From Acidobacteriaceae bacterium (GTDB lineage: Bacteria > Acidobacteriota > Terriglobia > Terriglobales > Acidobacteriaceae), in the NCBI GenBank assembly GCA_003165095.1, contig PLSH01000215.1:7301-18821 (forward strand): a stretch of DNA of 11,521 nucleotides. Reading direction: 5' to 3'. The notes below the pieces were generated by a model, which was not told where the DNA came from, did no database searches, and saw only the letters and a list, made by a program, of their open reading frames with translations. The position numbers and the translations under genes were made by a program. Shown one piece after another: positions 7,490 to 11,521 of the stretch; positions within the stretch are counted from its first letter, which is position 1, and each line of letters opens with the position of its first letter.

Positions 7490-7503
7490 GATGATGAGAT
7501 CAG
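7488..7503. promoter_or_regulatory. 16-bp inverted repeat CTGAT-N6-ATCAG next to the IclR operator candidate
   Basis: CTGATGATGAGATCAG has perfect 5-bp arms with a 6-bp centre. It begins 2 bp after the first repeat and would lie at or just after the transcription start. It could be a second half-occupied operator or chance. Confidence 0.3.
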
Positions 7504-7524
7504 TAAGCGGAATAGGGGACCAGA

Positions 7525-8340
7525 ATGCGAGACGCTGCTCCGCACGGTACTTATAAAGTTCAGGCTCTTGATAGAGCCTTTGCCGTACTCGACTTGCTTG
7601 GTGAAAGCGAGACGCCGCTGGGACTGGCGCAAGTGGCCTCATCGCTGCAATTGCACAAGAGCACGGCGCATCGCTTTCTCATGGTTCTGGAGCGTCACCG
7701 CATGGTGGAGCGCACTGCGACTGGCAAGTTCCGTCTCGGCCTTCGCCTGTTCGACTTCGGAAATCGGGCGATCGAGCAGTACGATCTGCGCGACCGTGCC
7801 CAGCCCCACCTGCGCCGCCTGGTGGCGGAGACCGAAGAGACCGCTCACTTGTGCATTCTTGAGGCTGCGCGGGTTGTTTACATCGACAAAATCGAGCCGG
7901 CCCGCTCGGTTCGCATGATTACGCGAATCGGCGCCAGCAACCCCGTGCACTGCACCTCCGTGGGTAAGGCGATGCTGGCATTTCTGCCGCCGGAGCGGGC
8001 CAATGAAGTGATTCGCCGCATTCGTTTCGAGCGCCTGACCCACCGCACCATTGCCACTCCCGAGGCCCTGCGCACGGAGATGGAGAAGACGCGCCGCCGT
8101 GGCTACGCGGTGGACGACGAGGAACTTGAGGAGGGATTGCGCTGCATCGCCGTTCCGCTGCTTGACGCGCAGCGCCTGCCGGTGGCCGCGGTGAGCATCT
8201 CCGGACCCTCTTTCCGAGTGACCGCGCAGAAGCTTCCGGCCATCGCCAACCATCTGCTGCAGTGCGTGCGCGGCATTTCGGTGGACATGGGATATGTCTC
8301 CAGCGGCCGGGCCGGCCGCGGCGCTGCGTGGACGGCCTGA
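7525..8340 (+). CDS. IclR-family transcriptional regulator
   Basis: A 271-residue cytoplasmic DNA-binding regulator. The N-terminal winged helix-turn-helix spans about residues 10-72, with VQALDRAFAVLDLLGE, recognition-region LHKSTAHRFLMVLE and wing KFRLGLRLFDFG. The C-terminal effector-binding domain (about 85-255) has IclR landmarks VVYIDKIEPARSVRM, NPVHCTSVGKAMLAFLP (His142, Cys143) and EGLRCIAVPLLD (around 203-213). Family members bind small organic acids or sugar acids (for example KdgR, IclR, PcaR types) and often repress their own gene. AGGGGA at 7514-7519 precedes the ATG by 5 nt. It stands alone, 118 bp after the ABC exporter and convergent with the Crp/Fnr gene. The target genes are unknown; the nearby KDG-kinase-like gene and GH5 enzyme make a carbohydrate role plausible but unproven. 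Confidence 0.92.
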   Translation: MRDAAPHGTYKVQALDRAFAVLDLLGESETPLGLAQVASSLQLHKSTAHRFLMVLERHRMVERTATGKFRLGLRLFDFGNRAIEQYDLRDRAQPHLRRLVAETEETAHLCILEAARVVYIDKIEPARSVRMITRIGASNPVHCTSVGKAMLAFLPPERANEVIRRIRFERLTHRTIATPEALRTEMEKTRRRGYAVDDEELEEGLRCIAVPLLDAQRLPVAAVSISGPSFRVTAQKLPAIANHLLQCVRGISVDMGYVSSGRAGRGAAWTA

Positions 8341-8383
8341 AGAAACCCTCCGGCGCTTCGATGACGGGCCTGCGCGATTGAGC

Positions 8384-9124
8384 CTATTGGGCCGCCCGCG
8401 GGAGTCTCAAAGCATGGTCCAGGGAATCCGGAGAAATGGGTGGTTTTTGGGCGTTGGCGTCGGGTAATTGATCGAGCAGAACCACGTTCAGCAGCGCCTT
8501 ATGCACCTGGATGCGGCCGTTGTAACTTATAAAGCCGAGCGTGCGAAAGCGATTCATGAAGAAGCTGACGCGGGACCGGGTGGTGCCGATCATATCTGCC
8601 AAAGTCTCTTGCGTAATGGGCGGGATGAAGGTGTCCGGCCCACCCGGCTTTCCGAATTCTGCCATTAACAGAAGAATCCGCGCCAGGCGCTTTTCGCTGG
8701 AGTTGAAAAGCTGATCGACAAGGTCGGCCTGGATTCGCATGCTGCGCGCCAGCAGAAACTTCACGAATAAATCGGCGAACAGGGGCTCGTCATACATGAC
8801 GCGGATCATCTCGCTTCTGCTGATCCTAAGTGCCGTACAGGTGTTCACGGCAGTGGCCGTGGCGAGGTGCAGCCCGACAATTGTGGCCAGGGACTCTTCT
8901 CCGACGAATTCGCCAGCGGATAGAAGCGTGATGGTGGCCTCTTTGCCGCCTGGCGAGACCACCGTGACACGTGCGCGGCCTTTCTGCAGGTAATACACAG
9001 AATCAGCCGTGTCTCCCTGGCAAAAGAATGTCTGCTTTGGCTTCAATTCGATAATGGTTCTCCCTAGCCCCGCGTTGGCAAGAAAGGCGACGGGATCAAA
9101 CGTGATATTGGCATTACTCTTCAA
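8384..9124 (-). CDS. Crp/Fnr-family transcriptional regulator (TTG start)
   Basis: A 246-residue cytoplasmic regulator. Residues about 20-110 form a cyclic-nucleotide-binding-like beta roll (FFCQGDTADSVYYLQKGRAR, then LLSAGEFVGEESLA). A long dimer helix follows (about 110-142). A C-terminal helix-turn-helix has ITQETLADMIGTTRSRVSFFMNRF (170-193) and LGFISYNGRIQVHKALLNVVL. This C-terminal pattern is common in acidobacterial Crp/Fnr proteins, many of which have unknown ligands. The Fnr cysteine cluster is absent, and the phosphate-binding Arg-Ser pair of true CRP is not seen in the GEE...LATA segment, so cAMP binding is doubtful. The open frame extends to an ATG at 9298, but the extra residues do not look like the family. 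TTG at 9122-9124 with GAGGA 6 nt upstream gives the family-typical N-terminus (LKSNANITFDPVAFLANAG). It is divergent from the Mla operon across 511 bp, making it a candidate regulator of that operon. Confidence 0.9.
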   Translation of the reverse strand: MKSNANITFDPVAFLANAGLGRTIIELKPKQTFFCQGDTADSVYYLQKGRARVTVVSPGGKEATITLLSAGEFVGEESLATIVGLHLATATAVNTCTALRISRSEMIRVMYDEPLFADLFVKFLLARSMRIQADLVDQLFNSSEKRLARILLLMAEFGKPGGPDTFIPPITQETLADMIGTTRSRVSFFMNRFRTLGFISYNGRIQVHKALLNVVLLDQLPDANAQKPPISPDSLDHALRLPRAAQ

Positions 9125-9130
9125 AATACA

Positions 9131-9135
9131 TCCTC
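9131..9135 (-). promoter_or_regulatory. Ribosome-binding site deciding the TTG start of the Crp/Fnr gene
   Basis: On the minus strand GAGGA stands 6 nt before the TTG at 9122-9124. An out-of-frame ATG overlaps this site (9129-9131) and opens a five-codon frame ending in TAA at 9114-9116, which is too close to the site to be used well itself. Confidence 0.6.
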
Positions 9136-9308
9136 GCTGCAGGCATTCTTTTGGCGGGCTCGTGCCCGGAAAGGAGCCTTGTCGTGGAACGTGAAGTGGA
9201 ACCGCGGCGAATCGATCAATGAAGTCATGAGAGCGCGCTTGAGGGAGGAAGAGCGCAATATCCGCCGCAACCTGGCTCCTGCAACACAGTCCCTGCATGC
9301 ATCGTCTG

Positions 9309-9333
9309 GAACCGGCGCAACCTGGGCCGGTTC
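9309..9333. repeat. Hairpin with perfect 8-bp stem
   Basis: GAACCGGC (9309-9316) and GCCGGTTC (9326-9333) pair perfectly around a 9-nt loop. No T-run follows on either strand, so it is not a standard Rho-independent terminator. An RNA leader structure for the Crp/Fnr transcript or a protein-binding site are alternatives. Confidence 0.4.
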
Positions 9334-9347
9334 AGTCCCAGGGTTGA

Positions 9348-9363
9348 CTGCAATTAATTACAG
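9348..9363. promoter_or_regulatory. 16-bp AT-rich near-palindrome, candidate operator
   Basis: CTGCAATTAATTACAG is symmetric at 14 of 16 positions and overlaps a TTGACT -35-like hexamer at 9344-9349. The size fits a dimeric regulator such as the divergent Crp/Fnr protein, but it does not match the classic CRP or FNR consensus. Confidence 0.35.
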
Positions 9364-9408
9364 CCGATCTCTGTCCATCATCGCCTGCTCTCAATTCGGC
9401 TGTCTGTA

Positions 9409-9414
9409 CATAAT
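9409..9414 (+). promoter_or_regulatory. Possible -10 element (CATAAT) for the Mla operon
   Basis: CATAAT matches the -10 consensus at 5 of 6 positions in the most AT-rich part of the spacer. No good -35 is found at 16-18 bp upstream, so an activator-dependent promoter is one reading. Transcription from here would give a leader of about 215 nt. Confidence 0.25.
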
Positions 9415-9429
9415 TGCACACTCCTGAAT

Positions 9430-9444
9430 CGCATTCCGAATGCG
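9430..9444. promoter_or_regulatory. Perfect 15-bp palindrome CGCATTC-C-GAATGCG
   Basis: Two perfect 7-bp arms flank a single central base. As RNA the loop would be too tight, so a DNA operator is the better reading. It lies just downstream of the candidate -10 at 9409-9414, where a repressor could block transcription. Confidence 0.4.
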
Positions 9445-9623
9445 GAACCAGAGCCCGGCCTGCATCTCGCCATTTGCAGAAGGCGCGTGAAACCACCCTG
9501 CCGTCCAGAGCAAATGTGACCATCCTTTGCGCTTCCATTCTGACAGCATCTATTAGGGCGCAACTGATTGCCGGGCTTTGTAACAGACGGCAACATGAGC
9601 AATTGGAAGCGGCGGTCCCCATC

Positions 9624-9629
9624 GGAGGT
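9624..9629 (+). promoter_or_regulatory. Ribosome-binding site deciding the TTG start of the exported protein
   Basis: GGAGGT is a near-perfect Shine-Dalgarno sequence 6 nt before TTG at 9636, in frame with the exported protein. The in-frame ATG at 9666 has a weaker GCGGAG only 4 nt ahead, and the ATG at 9756 has no clear site. Confidence 0.6.
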
Positions 9630-9635
9630 AAGCCC

Positions 9636-10451
9636 TTGACGACATTCATTTCGAAGCGGAGTTTGATGCACCCGCATGACGGGCAAGGCGATCTGGCCGG
9701 TACGTCTCGTTGCCGGCGGACCCGGGAAGTTGGCCGCAACCGGCTCAACCAGGTCATGATGCTCCTGCCGGTGATTGCGGCTCTTGCCGCTCTCCCGGTG
9801 TTGGCGAGATCGCAAGAGTTGGCCTATGCGGGAAACCCCTCTGCCGCCACGGTAATCGTGCCTTCTGTGCAAACGAACGTCACATACGAGCGTCCGGCAG
9901 TGCGGACGAGAGTCAACAACTACATCTTTGACACCTACGGTCCGTATCCAATTGTCGGCGCCGGGCTTGCAGCGGGAATCAACCAGCTCAGCAATGCTCC
10001 GCCGGAGTGGGGCCAGGGCGCCCAAGGTTACGGCAAGCGTATCGGTTCCGACTTCGGCATTGCAGGGATTGGAACTACGGCGCGTTATGGATTGGCGGAA
10101 GCCTTCAAGGAAGACACGCTGTACTACCGTTGCGAATGCAGTGGCCTTTTTCCGCGGCTGCGTCATGCCATGGTCTCGACCTTGACGGCCCGCCGCGGCC
10201 AGGACGGCCATCTCGTCTTTTCTTTCCCAGCGCTGGTTGCGCCCTATGCAGGCTCCATGACCGCCGTTTACACCTGGTTTCCAAGCCGATACGGCGCAAA
10301 GGACGCATTCCGGATCGGCAACTACAACATGCTGGCGTATATGGGAGGAAACATCACCCTGGAGTTCTTCGATAGCGGAACTCACTCACTGCTGACGCGC
10401 ATGCACCTGAACAACAAACACGGCGCCTCGGCTTCAGGTCCAAATCAATGA
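9636..10451 (+). CDS. Exported protein of unknown function, first gene of the Mla-type operon
   Basis: A protein of 271 residues from TTG 9636. It has a long basic N-terminal part and a hydrophobic segment at about 40-57 (VMMLLPVIAALAALPVLA), read as an unusually long signal peptide or a membrane anchor; starting at ATG 9756 would leave a short one. The mature part has NNYIFDTYGPYPIVGAGLAAG, PPEWGQG (122-128), GYGKRIGSDFG and a YYRCECSG loop, rich in Gly, Tyr and Phe with alternating hydrophobic stretches. The PPEWGQG...GYGKR pattern recalls acidobacterial exported proteins of unknown function; I know no biochemical role. Its stop overlaps the permease start (ATGA, 10448-10451), so translation is coupled to the Mla permease. 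An outer-membrane or periplasmic part in lipid trafficking is inferred from that context only. It shows no MlaA or MlaD signature. Confidence 0.72.
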   Translation: MTTFISKRSLMHPHDGQGDLAGTSRCRRTREVGRNRLNQVMMLLPVIAALAALPVLARSQELAYAGNPSAATVIVPSVQTNVTYERPAVRTRVNNYIFDTYGPYPIVGAGLAAGINQLSNAPPEWGQGAQGYGKRIGSDFGIAGIGTTARYGLAEAFKEDTLYYRCECSGLFPRLRHAMVSTLTARRGQDGHLVFSFPALVAPYAGSMTAVYTWFPSRYGAKDAFRIGNYNMLAYMGGNITLEFFDSGTHSLLTRMHLNNKHGASASGPNQ

Positions 10452-11299
10452 GCGAGAGCGGAACCAGCGCGGTTGCGGTCAACACCCCGGCGGTTCCGGG
10501 CCCCCGAGTCGCACCCATTTCCGGGGTTGCGGACTCTACTGCGGGCGTAGTCAACGGCTTCTTCGAGTGGTTCGGCAGCCTGGGAATCTTCTCCTGGCGG
10601 GTTTTTCGGGCCGCGGTAACTCCGCCTTTCGAATGGGGCGAGCTCGTCCGGCAACTCGACGAGGTTGGTTCGAAGTCTCTGCCGCTGGTGGCCATGGCGG
10701 GCGCCGCAATTGGCGTGATCATTTCGCTTGAAGCTCGCTACAGTCTCACTCGATTTGGCGCTAAATCGATGTTTCCCGCCACTCTCGTTTACTCCGTCGT
10801 CCAGGTTATGGGCCCGGTAATTACCGGCCTGGTGGTAAGCGGGCGGGTAGGCGCCGGCATGGGCGCGGAGCTGGCATCGATGAAGGTGACCGAGCAGATC
10901 GACGCCATCGAGGCCTCCGCGATCAACCCCTACAGGCTTCTGGCGGCGACACGAATCATGGCTTGCATCCTGATGCTGCCGCTGCTGACCCTGGCCACCG
11001 ACGCCTGCGCGCTGTTGACGGGCTGGTTTGCGCAGGCCATGGTTGAGCCGCTTTCGTTTCAGCAGTTCATCGCCAGCGGCTTTAATGGCGCCACATTCAA
11101 TGCATTTATGCCGCAGACCTTCAAGACCGCCGTTTATGGCCTGATTATTGGGCTGATCGCGTGCTTTCAGGGAATGCGCACGCAGGGCGGCGCGGCGGGC
11201 GTGGGCCGCGCGGCCACCAATTCGGTGGTGCTGGCTTCGCTCTTCCTCATCCTGGCCGACGTGGTGATGGTCAAATTCATTCTGGTTTTTTTCCCTTAA
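10448..11299 (+). CDS. mlaE: MlaE-family ABC permease (phospholipid trafficking)
   Basis: A 283-residue inner-membrane permease of the MlaE/YrbE family, the membrane subunit of the MlaFEDB-type ABC system that moves phospholipids between inner and outer membranes. After a Pro/Ala/Thr-rich N-terminal tail of about 35 residues come a membrane-entry helix (FFEWFGSLGIFSWRVF) and about five hydrophobic helices. The family hallmark is GRVGAGMGAEL (132-142), followed by MKVTEQIDAIEASAINPYR (145-162), which couples to the ATPase. It ends in ILADVVMVKFILVFFP. Its ATG overlaps the preceding stop codon (ATGA), and the MlaF-type ATPase starts 34 nt after its stop. MlaD, MlaC and MlaB homologues are not visible and may lie to the right. 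The N-terminal tail is longer than in the roughly 260-residue E. coli protein. Confidence 0.93.
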   Translation: MSESGTSAVAVNTPAVPGPRVAPISGVADSTAGVVNGFFEWFGSLGIFSWRVFRAAVTPPFEWGELVRQLDEVGSKSLPLVAMAGAAIGVIISLEARYSLTRFGAKSMFPATLVYSVVQVMGPVITGLVVSGRVGAGMGAELASMKVTEQIDAIEASAINPYRLLAATRIMACILMLPLLTLATDACALLTGWFAQAMVEPLSFQQFIASGFNGATFNAFMPQTFKTAVYGLIIGLIACFQGMRTQGGAAGVGRAATNSVVLASLFLILADVVMVKFILVFFP

Positions 11300-11333
11300 G
11301 TTAACCGCAATTTGAAACGCTCGTGAAAGAGAT

Positions 11334-11521
11334 ATGGCCACAGCTTATGACATCGCGGTGAAGCAAGCGGAACCGGAGCAGGACGCCGGCTTGCCGGTTG
11401 TCGCAGTTGACAATCTGCACAAGGCGTTTGGGCGGCAGAAGGTTCTGAACGGAATCAGCCTGAGTGTAAGCCGCGGAGAAACACTGGCGGTGCTCGGACG
11501 CAGCGGCACGGGAAAAAGCGT
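11334..11521 (+). CDS. mlaF: MlaF-family ABC ATPase (N-terminal part; cut by right edge)
   Basis: The first 62 codons of an ABC ATPase continue past the window. After an acidic N-terminal extension of about 20 residues come AVDNLHKAFGRQKVLNGISL and then Walker A GRSGTGKS (55-62), where the sequence ends. Placement 34 nt after the MlaE permease makes it the energising subunit of the same transporter. Walker B, signature and switch residues are outside the window. The start is the ATG at 11334; a GAAAGAG stretch just ahead is only a moderate ribosome-binding site. Confidence 0.85.
   Translation, partial: MATAYDIAVKQAEPEQDAGLPVVAVDNLHKAFGRQKVLNGISLSVSRGETLAVLGRSGTGKS

Larger units (their letters stand above)
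9125..9635. other. 511-bp gene-free divergent control region
   Basis: No convincing gene is found between the Crp/Fnr gene and the exported-protein/Mla operon. Open frames here lack ribosome-binding sites with normal spacing and have no recognisable family. The stretch is more AT-rich than its surroundings between about 9344 and 9420. It holds a strong hairpin (9309-9333), a near-palindrome (9348-9363), a CATAAT hexamer (9409-9414), a 15-bp palindrome (9430-9444) and a weak stem (TTGCCG 9568-9573 with CGGCAA 9588-9593). It may contain both divergent promoters and a long 5' leader for the Mla operon. Confidence 0.55.

Noticed and set aside
8341..8383. Possible bidirectional terminator between the IclR and Crp/Fnr genes
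   Set aside because: The 43-bp gap shows no stable stem followed by a T-run.
9125..9298. N-terminal extension of the Crp/Fnr protein to an ATG at 9298
   Set aside because: The extra residues do not resemble the family, and TTG 9124 has a well-spaced GAGGA and gives the usual N-terminus and length.
9179..9427. 82-codon plus-strand frame in the divergent spacer
   Set aside because: It begins at TTG with AAGGAG only 2 nt away, shows no family features and spans the hairpin and palindromes.
10445..11341. Minus-strand open frame of about 298 codons opposite MlaE
   Set aside because: MlaE motifs are unmistakable on the plus strand; the antisense product is His/Arg/Gln-rich, typical of a shadow.
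1..11521. Mobile elements, CRISPR arrays, tRNA/rRNA genes, integration sites
   Set aside because: No transposase or integrase motifs, no regularly spaced repeats and no tRNA-like cloverleaf were noticed when reading both strands by eye.

Overview
The window is a GC-rich (about 60 %) stretch of bacterial chromosome. The gene families and their style point to the Acidobacteriota, most likely the Terriglobia. The clues are a Crp/Fnr regulator with the closing helix-turn-helix style common in that phylum, a CusF-Sco1 fusion lipoprotein, and a secreted protein carrying a PPEWGQG...GYGKR signature that I associate with acidobacterial envelope proteins. This is inference from remembered family features; no 16S or database search was possible. 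I see no mobile element, phage gene, CRISPR array, tRNA or rRNA.

Layout, left to right. (1) 1-1654, minus strand: the N-terminal 551 codons of an AddB-like, PD-(D/E)XK-type 'probable DNA repair protein' that runs off the left edge. (2) 1753-2655, plus: a periplasmic copper lipoprotein made of a CusF-like domain and a Sco1/SenC thioredoxin-like domain. It is divergent from (1), and both genes may be leaderless. (3) 2730-3812, plus: a PfkB-family sugar kinase resembling 2-keto-3-deoxygluconate kinases. (4) 3869-4990, minus: a secreted glycoside hydrolase family 5 enzyme, convergent with the kinase. (5) 5133-7406, plus: a two-gene unit, a four-helix small membrane protein followed after 3 nt by a complete half-size ABC exporter. 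(6) 7525-8340, plus: an IclR-family regulator whose upstream region holds two inverted repeats that look like operators. (7) 8384-9124, minus: a Crp/Fnr-family regulator with a TTG start. (8) 9125-9635: a 511-bp gene-free divergent control region with several palindromes. (9) 9636-11521, plus: a probable operon of an exported protein of unknown function, overlapping by ATGA the MlaE-type lipid-transport permease, followed by the MlaF-type ATPase, which is cut by the right edge.

Three themes stand out: carbohydrate use (secreted GH5, sugar kinase, IclR regulator), metal and redox maturation of the respiratory chain (CusF-Sco), and envelope transport (ABC exporter, Mla lipid trafficking). The most interesting spot is the right end. 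There an uncharacterised exported protein is translationally coupled to the Mla permease and divergent from a Crp/Fnr regulator across a long, palindrome-rich spacer. This makes it a candidate lineage-specific envelope component of the Mla system.
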